Assembly: GCA_024516035.1 (NCBI GenBank)
Contig: CM044961.1
Coordinates: 17,613,374 to 17,677,373, forward strand
Length of the DNA: 64,000 bases
Direction of reading: 5' to 3'
Source: Bactericera cockerelli
Lineage: Eukaryota; Arthropoda; Insecta; Hemiptera; Triozidae
The first letter of the stretch is position 1. The number at the start of each line of letters is the position of its first letter. Position numbers and translations under genes: made by a program. Shown piece after piece: positions 54,600-64,000 of the stretch. The notes beneath the pieces are model-generated. The model did no database searches. It was not told the origin of the DNA and saw only the letters and a program-made list of their open reading frames with translations.

Positions 54600-57500
54600 A
54601 ATTTAAATCTTACAGAAAAAGAGCACAGGCCTGCTGACTGAAGTCACTAGTCACTACGCACTGATAAAAGAAATACCTACTGTACCAAGGTTTATAAGAA
54701 AAGAGGACGCTGTCACGTGACTTTTGGTTGCTGTTGATGACGTCACATTAAGCTGTTTATCTTTTCTGAATATAGTCGTTGTTGGTGCAAATGGTGACAA
54801 ATTAGTCACTGGTAGAGGAGTTGGTTATTTTTGGATCATAGGATGATTAGCTTGTCAAGCCAATTCCATCGCCCCCTTATTGCCCAAAATAATTTCATCG
54901 CCCCCCGACTGCCCAAAATGTACTCATTGCCCCCCCAGCGCCCCCCAGGGGGCGATATCGCCCACGTTGAGAATCACTGGTGTAGACCGTATCGCTGGAG
55001 GTTATAACTTAATGTTTAATCTACATAGTGACACGCTAAACTCCCACACTAACACATCAAACCGAGTACACGCAGAGACAAGCTATTATTTAGCTTGAGA
55101 GGTTTATAATTTTGCAGAAATCCATTAAATAAAAAGTATGGACGAATAAGACATGTTATAATTAAACCAACGTACCGCAAAGTACATTTAAAAAAATACT
55201 GATGGCCAAAGTTGTAGAGACTTTCACTAACACCATTAGCTGGTATCCCAGGTGTGTGTAGTTCGCCTGATTGCCTTCAAAAGTTTGACCCTGCCTGGAG
55301 CTAAATCAATGTAACATGTCGTGCTCATCTCTCATTACTTGACCACGTAATAATTACCTATCTCTTGTCCAGAGGAGGAATCTCAGGTGAGTTGATGCCA
55401 TAACACTTACCAAACTCAAAAGAAGATGTCTAGGTAGACTACCGCGGATTACAGGATACATTACTTGTTGTCAAGGCGGGTATTAAGATACTGAATATCC
55501 ACTGGCTTAGGATACTGAAGATTCAGGTTAAATAAATTTCACTGTTGGCTGCTTGAAAGAAATCTGAAGAACTTCTGACGTTTTGCTTGGATAATGAGTG
55601 GGCACTAAGTTTTCTTGGGAATATTGATAAGCTGTTTTTTCCCATGAAACACGCTTGAACTTCTGATTAGTAACTCGTTAGTTCTTTAATTTCAAAATTG
55701 TTTTGCTACTCTCATTGATATTATTATTTCTTGTTTATATTTGAGAGTTCAATACTTCATCATGATTAAACAACCGGTAAAAACAAAGGGGTAAATCAAC
55801 AGAGAACAACTTCAGTAGTTGAGATTCTTATTGAAGCTGAATATACTGTGGAAGTTTAGAAACCACACAAAACATCCTTCAAACCGCCAGGTGTCGAATC
55901 TGAGACTCCTGCATTGAACAGCAGAGTGAGAGTCGGTCAGAATTCTGAGGACTGAGGCTATCGTAAAAGAAATATTCACCTACAAGCATTTACATTCCAT
56001 TTTGTAAAAACAAATTGATATAATTAGTTTAAAAACTCTTTACCCAAACGCTGGATATAAAGTTTAATGGTCAACGCCAAGGCTTGATGTCCATAGGTCA
56101 CTTTCTATGATAACTATTATTAGTTGTACGTTTTGATGTAGGTACTTGCAGAAGGAATCGGCAATTACACAGTCTATGAATAATGAATGTACATTGAAGT
56201 AGGTACGTTATTTTAAACCATAAATCACAAACCTTGAAAGTTCTCTCAGCGTTTATCTTTGTCCATACGCCGTGTTTATTTTCTCAATAAGGTGTACCTC
56301 AGTCACAAAGACGGGATTCCTGGCGAAAGCGCCCTTTTAAACGTTGATTGTTTCAATATTTTTCTCAATTTTTGTTTTGTTGGGATAAATGACCTTTGGC
56401 TGTACTATTATACAACTAAAACTTTGGGTCTCTCTTTGACATATTCATAAAAAGTCTCCTAAACTGTAATGATTAGATAATAATTATTTGCAACAGCTAC
56501 ATTTTGAGGTAAAAGCCAATATCCATTGGTCTTTATCTGAAGATGGGTGATAGTGATAAAAGATATTTTTTGCTTGCAGAACATCAGTTGTAGCACTTTC
56601 ATAATCTTCAATGAGTCGTTTGACCCAAAATCAAATTGTTTTGTTTAGCTTGTATTAGCTGCGTTCAACCATCTCTTTTTTTCGGGTTTAACATCGCTTT
56701 CAACTGCATGTTCATATTACGGGGTGTTACCCTACATTCGCAGGAAACTCACAAACCTGCTACCCACATTATCATAACCCAGCCTTGGCTGGGCCAAAAT
56801 GCCAGCACCACGAAGTCTTCATCTTGCTAAATGTTGCTTAACAATAAACCATCGTAAAACTTTAAAAACCAAAACCCTTGCTGCAAGCTTGTCCAAGGGT
56901 ACCTTGCTGTAAGCTTGCTCAAGGGTAGAGCGGGGTGGTGCAAAATCCCTATACACAGCTTGATCCTAAGTTGTTTCAACTATTGCTTATTTCCTTATTC
57001 TATTTGTTTAGGTTTTTGGTGGTATCTAACTATAGCACGCTCTTTCTGTTTTATTGGCGTCTTGCTTGATATGAACTTAAAACAAATACTTTTCAGAATG
57101 TTTGCGGGGGATATTTTATATTATATTTTACGACCTTGTAACAAGGTGGAGCATTTGAATCCTCGCCGCTTCAAGGTTCCTAATTAGATAATGACCCCAC
57201 CTTGACGTGAATAAATCAATAAATTTAATATTCAAACGATCATCAGTTACGAAATTTACTACCTGTCGGTGAGGTAACCAAAAAACCTAAAATTATAAAT
57301 TGAGATACCGATGAGGTAATAAATAAAGCATGAAATTATAGATCTATCAGCGGAGATCAAACCACATTGATTACAGAGGAATTTCGTTCATTTTTTGATT
57401 TATAGGATTTTATTGCTTACTCGGGCGTGCTTTTAATCAAACAAAATATAATTTGATTACACAGGGGATTATATCTGATGAAGGAACATTTGGAGATGTA

Positions 57501-57640
57501 ATCTCGTTTGATGATAAATAACTATAGTATTGCATGAATGAGGATACATTAACAATGATGCTCCTAGCAGGTTGATAAATTGGGTACACACCCAAACCAA
57601 CCAGAATTGCGCTGACTTCGAGAGACGTACCTACCAGCGG
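54600..57640. other. Gene-poor stretch with repeat fragments
   Basis: A hAT-type end lies at about 54850-54979 (reverse complement starts CAGTGATTCTCAACGTGGGC, then GATATCGCCCCC). A 5S-SINE fragment on the minus strand lies at 56672-56843 (TTTAACATCGCTTTCAACTG, ACCCAGCCTTGGCTGGG). No exon with plausible splice sites was found. Confidence 0.55.
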
Positions 57641-57644
57641 GTTT

Positions 57645-57685
57645 AAGTTGAATCTCCTGCGGTGAAATGGCAGGAGATTCAACTT
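57645..57685. repeat. Perfect hairpin, 16-bp arms, 9-nt loop
   Basis: AAGTTGAATCTCCTGC, GGTGAAATG, then the exact complement. Confidence 0.85.
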
Positions 57686-58192
57686 TGAGAGTTGTTTGAA
57701 CTTTCAAAAATCGGACTTTTTGGACCCAAGGCTTCAGTCATATGAGATTTTTACGCTGGCGAGATTATCTTTGGTGAAGTTTTAAATCAACTTTTATTTG
57801 AGTAAGTGTTTGTGGAAAATATTCTCTTTTCAAATTAGATGTCATGCAAAGAAGTATTGAAAGAGTTATCATCATCACTCATTGCAGTCATTGCTGAAAC
57901 TAAATGAAGACGCTATATTCAATAAAAATTCGCGAAATGTAGAAGTTCCCAAAGTTGATGGTAAAAGTCGGCCAATCTTTGATTGAAGTGTCAGAAACGT
58001 CAGCCCTATTGTCTGTAACATTATCTAGTGGGTTTGGCTGAGAAGGAGAAAAATGACAGGGGATATTCACAACAATGTTATACAAAACCACATTCATAGG
58101 TACTTGGCACTGAGTAGAGGGATAGGTGGTCACAAAGCCAGCATCTGTCTTCTCTATTCGAATCCACTGATTCCAGTTTTCATACAAGAATC

Positions 58193-58309
<117 letters not shown>

Positions 58310-58369
58310 GAAAAACATTGTGTAACTTACCTACATAGATCCGGACTCATCATGGTCGCTGTAATTCAT

Positions 58370-58650
58370 GTCTCTTCAAATAGAGATTGGTTCACAAAGA
58401 GAAATGTGAGTGTGAACACCCTGAGCAAACCACTGACTATATCCTCTTTGACTGTCCATCTTTATCATACAAGGGTAATATTGAAGACATAAAAGCCCTT
58501 AGTCCAGATGCTATTTCTTGATTACTTAATATCCCACAAAAAACTACCGTTAAAAAAAGGGCCAAGTTCCAGAACTCCTATCCAAAAAGGTTTCGCCAAT
58601 GAATGCAGTGATATCTTCTTTGTGGCCAAGTTATCTTGGTACTAAACTAT
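58370..58650 (+). mobile_element. LINE 3'-end fragment
   Basis: Translation reads HKEKCECEHPEQTTDYILFD, CPSLSYKG, the terminal Cys-x-Cys...His-Cys-type motif, then 3' text shared with 1405-1545. Confidence 0.75.
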
Positions 58651-58856
58651 TTCTTTTATTCATTACTGAAGTCTTATAATTTTATTTCTTTCCTTTGATT
58701 TGTTACTGTTCATTTGTGTTCAATTGTCCAATTAAAATAAAACATACGATAAATAGAAAAACACACTTTCACAAAACATCTTACAAACTTTAGCAAAATT
58801 GGTGAACTTTCGGACTATTTTTATTTATCTTTCTATCTCTCCCCCCCAGTGAGCTA

Positions 58857-59040
58857 CCGTCTGTCCCGGTAGTGAATCCAGAGATTACAGAGTTCGCGGG
58901 TTCGAAACCCAGCCGGGACATGACAAGTTATCCTCCCATTTGGGATTTTTACCACATAATAATATGTCTTGGGCTTACTGCTGGAATAATGGGTCTTTAA
59001 TACTCCTAATCGGGCAGTATAAATAAGGCGATATTATTAG
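58857..59040 (+). mobile_element. tRNA-derived SINE (family 2)
   Basis: GTCTGTCCCGGTAGTGAATC, GGGTTCGAAACCCAGCCGGG, GACAAGTTATCCTCCCATTT, ATCGGGCAGTATAAATAAGG. Counterpart of 13950-14165. Confidence 0.8.
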
Positions 59041-59758
59041 TATTTTTTATTTATAAGGATTATTGGGACTTGGGCTTTGATAATCTAATTGATTGTTCGG
59101 CTGTCTAAATTGATAGTTATTCAGCGTTACCGAGAGTACACTAACTAACATATCATCAATGTCTAAAGGATGTATAATGATAGTTTTTGAGTGGAAGAGT
59201 ATGAAATAAAATAATAACTTTTACAATTTATTTTAATGATTATAATTCAATTTATTTTATTTGTTCATAAATTTAATTACAATTTATTAAATATTATTGT
59301 ACATAATTTACACTTTTTTAGTTTTCAAAAATCATCACTTGGTGACTCCAAATATTTCTTAGTTGGTAACTTAAAATTGTGTTGCTAAATTTCAAACCCT
59401 TTCATTCTAAGAGTGTTAGGGAGGAAGGACTCTGATTGTTAAGTCTCCTCTGTAAATAAATATCATTTAAAAAAAGAGTGTTAATTACCTTCAAACAAAT
59501 TTAATATAAACACTCTATACCAGACTCAAGTTTTGGTCAATTCTCTTACAAAGAAAAATCTTAGCAGGTTATCATGACAGTCAATTCTTCTTTTATAAAA
59601 CTCATAATCATCAATTATTTTTCTTTGCGGTAAAATCTATAATAGCACACCTTACAGGAATATTGTTCTCTCATACACTCTTTTATGCTCGCTGAATCTA
59701 TTACTCTGAAAACAATCACAAAAGTCCAACACATGACCTGCACTTTATTGATGATGTT

Positions 59759-60030
59759 ACACGTAAAATTATAATCGAATATCTCTCACCACCCATTGGG
59801 AGGTGTGGCTATAACCGCGACGTTGTTACACGCAAAATTATAATGGAATAACGTACACCGCCAGTATAGGAGGTGAAGCTATCCTTGACCTAGGCCACGC
59901 CTCATTTGGATGGAGGTGTGGCTATAACGACAACGTTTTTACACGCAAAATTATAATGGAATAACGTGCACCGCCAGTATAGGAGGTGAAGTTATCCTTG
60001 ACCTAGGCCACGCCTTATTTGGATGGAGGC
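59759..60030 (-). repeat. Tandem repeat overlapping the Cht7 stop codon
   Basis: Units start with ACACGCAAAATTATAATGGA at 59828 and 59941 (113 bp) and a shorter one at 59759. The last about 20 bases of the coding sequence, with its stop, recur 113 bp downstream (GGCCACGCCTCATTTGGATG against GGCCACGCCTTATTTGGATG). That copy also reads as PPSK plus stop on the minus strand. Confidence 0.85.
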
Positions 60031-60232
60031 GGGGCTTGGGTGTGATGTAAACAGGTCTCTACGTTCTCGGGCCAATCGCAGACGTTCTCCTTGGGGTTGA
60101 ACACCAGGTTGGAGGGGCAGGGCATGTGGTGCTTCCCCCGCTCGCCCTCACACATGTAGTAGTGGGTGCAGTCGGCCTTGTCCGGGTGATAGGAGATGTG
60201 ACCGTCCTCTTCCTCGCATGACACGGCGTTGG
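60015..60232 (-). CDS. Cht7: Cht7 exon z (CBM14, stop)
   Basis: Acceptor GTATTCCTCAG. Six-cysteine CBM14 with the aromatic residues of the binding face, then HHTQAPPPSK and TAA. Confidence 0.95.
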
Positions 60233-61230
60233 CTGAGGAATACAGGTAGAATACAGATTAATTTTTTTTATTCAAATTCAACAATATTTAAATACATCTA
60301 TCCAATTCTTAATCATCGATCATTTGAAGGGGATTTCCTGATGGAAAAGTCCCAAGAATGCACCCTGCATTGCTTCTTTGCACTGCCAAGAGAAAATTGT
60401 TTGAGAAAAAATTTGGAGTAATCCAAGAATTTGATGTTTTTTTTTTAAACCAGAAATTAACAAGAGAATAAAGATTCTATAGGTTGTTAAGATGTTCAAG
60501 ACTCACTTCTTAGCTCAGAGACAGAAGTTGGTGATGGGAGACATAGAAAGAGCGAAAGAGTTTTACAAATGAAATTAATTTTTAAGCTAAGAAAACACTA
60601 ATAACAAGTTCATTTTTTCAGTCTAGGTTGGAGTAATCCTAAAAATAATGAAAATTTATCTTGTAAAAAAAAACTGTTTTGAAAGCAAACCTTCAATAAT
60701 TATTGCCCCACAAGACACAATTTTATGTTGTTGTTATTGCAAAATCTTCAAATCTTCACAGACGCATGTTTTTATTTTATTATGACACGTCTAACTAATA
60801 TACAGCCGAGAGAGTAGTTACGAGTATCCATAGTGGGAACTTAACGGATTAGTCAAAAACAGGAGCCGCACCCCCAAATAAAGCTGGATAAACCTTATCT
60901 AGCAACAGTAAAGTTGCAATTATTATTATTTGCTACAGAGTGGGAACTTCTGAGAAAGACTGACGCTGTTATATTAGTTAGAATGTTGAATCTCACATAG
61001 GTCAATTAATAACAGAATTCCAACTTACGTTCTTTGGTCGTGTATTTGCCGGTGGGGCTGTAGGTCTCATAGGGTCCGTCGTACTCCAGAGCCACGGAGT
61101 AGTCATCCAGCTCGCTCTTCATGGTGGAGATCAGAGGATACTTGCCGGAGCCACACTGGCCCCTGAAGTCGTCCATGTCCACGCTCCAGATCATGATGCC
61201 TCCGTAGCCGTCTTCCTTCAGCCAGTCCAT
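60015..61230 (-). CDS. Cht7: Chitinase 7 (group III), 3' end: end of second GH18 domain and CBM14
   Basis: Two exons on the minus strand, 61230-61029 and 60232-60015, join in phase through a split Pro codon. The first ends a GH18 barrel (WLKEDGYGGIMIWSVDMDDF, RGQCGSGKYPLISTM), the signature of the second catalytic domain in group III chitinases. The second is a CBM14 chitin-binding domain with six cysteines (SCEEEDGHISYHPDKADC, YYMCEGERGKHHMPCPSNLV, NPKENVCDWPENVETC) and a short tail to TAA. Exons encoding the barrel between LAYYE (8488) and this point are absent. Nothing coding is seen from 61231 to 64000. The simplest reading is that these are the last exons of the gene at 8-17 kb, misplaced by scaffolding; a second Cht7-like gene is the alternative. 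Confidence 0.92.
61029..61230 (-). CDS. Cht7: Cht7 exon y (end of GH18-2)
   Basis: Acceptor TTTCTGCCCCAG, donor GAAC|GTAAGT. Encodes MDWLKEDGYGGIMIWSVDMD through DDYSVALEYDGPYETYSP. The internal Met is not a start. Confidence 0.94.
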
Positions 61231-61330
61231 CTGGGGCAGAAAGAAAATTGTTTGAGAAAATCAATTAAAAAAAAAAGAAAAAATAAAAAAGAAGACGTGG
61301 TAACTTGTTTTCAATCATGGAAAATGAGAG

Positions 61331-61545
61331 AATTCATTTAGAAATAGTGAAAATCCGTAAAATCAATTGAAATTTGATAAATCTGGAAAATTCAGGAACT
61401 CACAAATTCATTTAAAAATAATGAAAATCCGTAAAGTCAATTGAAATTTGATAAATCTGGAAAATTCAGGAACTCACAAATTCATTTAAAAAGTATTGAA
61501 AATCCGTAAAATCAATTGAAATTTGATAAATCTGGAAAATTCAGG
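61331..61545 (-). repeat. Three 74-bp tandem copies in a Cht7 intron
   Basis: AATTCATTTAAAAATAATGA starts at 61331, 61405 and 61479. On the gene strand each unit carries TTTTCCAG and GTGAGTTCC about 63 bases apart, i.e. acceptor- and donor-like steps, but no recognisable exon. Confidence 0.88.
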
Positions 61546-61643
61546 AGCAAATTTTGAAGATGTAGAAGAAGTAGTTTTTACACATCCACCATGATGATGA
61601 CTTATCTAAAACAAAGATGCTTCTTTCAGCTAACAGAAATTCT

Positions 61644-61912
61644 TTTTTTTTTTTTTTTTTTTTGGGGGTTTAACGTCGCTTTCAACTGCCATGGTCATAT
61701 CACGACGGGGGTTTTACCCTCCATTCGCAGGAAACTCACAAACCTGCTACTCACATTGACCTCACCCAGCCTGAGTGGGGCCGGGAAAAGCCAGCGTCAC
61801 GAGAATTAGAATTTGAATGGTCACCCATCCAAGTCTTAACCTCGCTGGATGTCGCTTAACTTCGGTGTTCTGAAGGGAACCGGTGTATTCAACATGCCAT
61901 CGACGCTGGCTA
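61644..61912 (-). mobile_element. 5S-rRNA-derived SINE, full length
   Basis: Reverse complement: CAGCGTCGATGGCATGTTGA, ATACACCGGTTCCC, ACCGAAGTTAAGCGACATCC, AGCGAGGTTAAGACTTGGAT, GGGTGACC, then the shared body (GGCTGGGTGAGGTCAATGTG, GCGAATGGAGGGTAAAACCC) and a 20-base A-tail. It follows animal 5S rRNA through all three internal promoter parts. Best-preserved copy in the window. Confidence 0.92.
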
Positions 61913-61949
61913 TAATAACAGAAATTCATTTTTATACAAATTTCCGGTG

Positions 61950-64000
61950 GATCACTGAAGTTAAACAGCGTTGAGTATGGAGAAGATATGGATTGGCGCT
62001 CGTTCAGGGTCCGAATCAATTATCATTCAGAATAATTCTAGTGGCACTCAGATAGCACTTTAGCTAGGTGCGATCGATCTCAGGGGCTGTTCCAATTTAC
62101 CAGCAAATAGATGGTAAAATAAACCCCCATCTTGGTATGAGAAAAATATGATTGTAGTATTTTAAAACAACAACAAACAAAAATAAACAAACGGTTTCAT
62201 CAGTAGCAGCACCCTAGTGAGTGTAGCATGTTCCAGAAATCGAAATCAGGAACTCTGAAGTGCGCAGATAAATTAATTTAAAACTAGCAATAACTTCCAA
62301 TCATAAGAAGAATGACTGCAAGCCCATGAAGTCTATTGATTTCAAGACGCCTCACCGCATTATAAAACGAAAGTGTGGATATCAATAAATAAACTGCTAG
62401 AAGAACAAATGATAGTAATTGACAATCTCCTCTACACCTGCAATCACATTCAGCCTGATGGAATTGGTTCAACAATGGAGAATAAAATAAACAAAAGGGG
62501 CAATACGAGAAGACATTGATAAGACAGTCGTAATTACGTTAATGAACCGTCTTGTTTCATCTACTGTTGATTCTACCGATTCAATCACGGGTATCATATC
62601 AAACAATAGTGGACTGTATTTTTTTCAGGAACGGTCTTACAACAAGCGTTACCAGATATTCTGGTATGGCAAACAAAGAAATAAAGTATTGAAGATTGTT
62701 TGGGGTGCATCGAAAGTATGGTTCTCGTTGGACTAGTAGGAAGTAAAAAAAAAGTCAAATCAATTCCTTTTTATTTGACGTAGAGTTAGTCCATTTCTAC
62801 AATAAAAATTGCAATTTCTGAAGTTCATGTTGAACTTTTCGCTGGATGAAAGTAGGTACATGAAATGCATGGGAACTACGTTTTCCGTTACCTTACACTC
62901 TGCCTCGCTGTCTCTTTCTTTGTATAGGCGTTCTTCACACCTCGGCCGAGTTGTTTGATACGAAACAAAATAGAACAGAATCCGAACAACAATTCCAGTT
63001 TCCACGTGCTTCGCAACAGGGTTCCCAAGTTAAGACTGTCAAGACCTTTGTCCAAGTTGGCGTGCTTCGTTCAAAGAGGGTTACTTCTGAACATTTTTTG
63101 TGTGTTGTTGGCGACCAGAAATGACCAATACGTAGTAGGTAGATAGATAAAAAAAAAATGTTCTGTTTCATATGTAACTTAAGTCATATGAACATGAATT
63201 TTGGAAGTAGGAGTGTCAGAACCAACCAACCGCAACCATGAAAAGGAGATTGAAGAACGCTGACCCCAAGTAGATTCGGGAGTAGGCAAAACGGAGGTAG
63301 AGGATGTAAATAAATTAATAAATTCCCTCCACTGTATGTCAATTGATATGATATGTTTTATTTAGTTTTTACAAATAGGATATCTCGTCCATTTTGTTAT
63401 CGTGGGGGATAGACCCCATTATGCTCACAGCATTCCCTTTTTGAATTGCATTTGTACTAAATTTGTACTAAAAGTTGAATTAAAATTGATTTTCTAGAGG
63501 TAAAGTTCAAAGTTTGAAAGGAAAAGATCTCAATTCGAGTGTTAGAATAAATCAGACGATCTCATCTCCTGAATACCAGACCTGCTCATCAAGACGAAGG
63601 TGAACTTTCTATTCCATTATTTGATCGATACAAGAAATAGACACAGGTAGGTATCTAGTATCTACCACAGGTAAACAACGCAGAATCCGCGGTCCAGTCT
63701 GTGAAGTCTGACCAAATCACTAGGTAGCGTCCAGACAATGCAGAAGGAGAGTAGACCGCGGTAATTCAATTTAGTTAGGCTTGATTAAGTCTATTGACTG
63801 GAGATAGGATCTAGGTTGAAGAAGATCGGAGACTGTCCCCAGGCATGATTGGGATCAGGATGTCAGGAAAAGAGAAGGTTCTCTTTGTGAGATCGATATT
63901 TACGTTGTGCCTGACAAGTAAAAAATAGCCTTGTTGACGAAGACAATGATTCCTTGTCAAAAAAAAAAAAAAAAAAAAAAACAAAACAAAACAAAAGATC
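61950..64000. other. Gene-poor end of the window
   Basis: No exon supported. An RTE-like 3' piece lies at 63200-63312, and a poly(A) run at 63961-63981 precedes AAAACAAAACAAAA, probably a retroelement tail. Confidence 0.5.

Noticed and set aside
57900..58187. A 95-residue minus-strand frame that looks mildly coding (NRADVSDTSIKDWPTF)
   Set aside because: No convincing splice sites or recognised family; it lies beside LINE fragments and may be retroelement-derived.
61845..61912. A genuine 5S rRNA gene
   Set aside because: The 5S match stops after about two thirds and continues into a body shared with other copies and an A-tail.
62284..62475. A 63-residue minus-strand frame with a Cys cluster and a hydrophobic segment
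   Set aside because: No acceptor or donor of good quality and no family match that I can defend.

Overview
This window is animal nuclear DNA, almost certainly from an arthropod and probably an insect. Its genes are split by spliceosomal introns, and one is a group III (Cht7-type) chitinase with a GH18 catalytic motif and a C-terminal CBM14 domain. Most of the window is transposon-derived. A hemipteroid insect would fit, but that is only an impression. Three runs of exactly 100 N (7931-8030, 21308-21407, 52881-52980) show a scaffold of four contigs.

Contig 1 (1-7930, + strand) carries six internal exons of the Integrator subunit INTS13/Asunder. Its 5' and 3' ends are missing. Contig 2 (8031-21307, - strand) carries the linker and first GH18 domain of Cht7, with a Tc1-type transposon in one intron and a 3.5 kb TIR element upstream. 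Contig 3 (21408-52880) holds the last two exons of an unrecognised + strand gene, a six-exon NIFK homolog (-), a 16.4 kb palindromic element with an 8-bp target duplication, a complete five-exon SLC25A39/40 mitochondrial carrier (+) and an orphan terminal exon (-). Contig 4 (52981-64000) starts inside an inverted pair of decayed Tc1-like copies and carries the last two exons of Cht7 (-).

The genes are housekeeping or cuticle genes and form no operon-like unit. They are Integrator snRNA processing (INTS13), pre-rRNA processing (NIFK), mitochondrial glutathione import (SLC25A39/40) and chitin turnover (Cht7). The Cht7 3' end lies upstream of its 5' half in gene orientation, so the contig order is probably wrong; placing contig 4 between contigs 1 and 2 would repair it.

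Two observations stand out. First, short tandem or local duplications repeatedly sit on exon boundaries: 5 copies of a 3' splice site, then 3, about 20 and 6 copies of 5' splice sites, one extra 3' splice site, and a duplicated stop-codon segment, spread over two unrelated genes. Second, the giant palindrome 28741-45109 behaves like one inserted unit: its flanks carry the same 8 bp, its ends and loop share a 198-bp segment of short repeated motifs, and its arms have captured SINEs, LINE fragments and MITEs. Dispersed families include a 5S-rRNA-derived SINE, several tRNA-derived SINEs, LINE 3' tails, piggyBac-, Tigger-, hAT- and Tc1-like elements, and a series of near-loopless perfect hairpins. 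Single-base indels in otherwise conserved exons suggest residual assembly errors.
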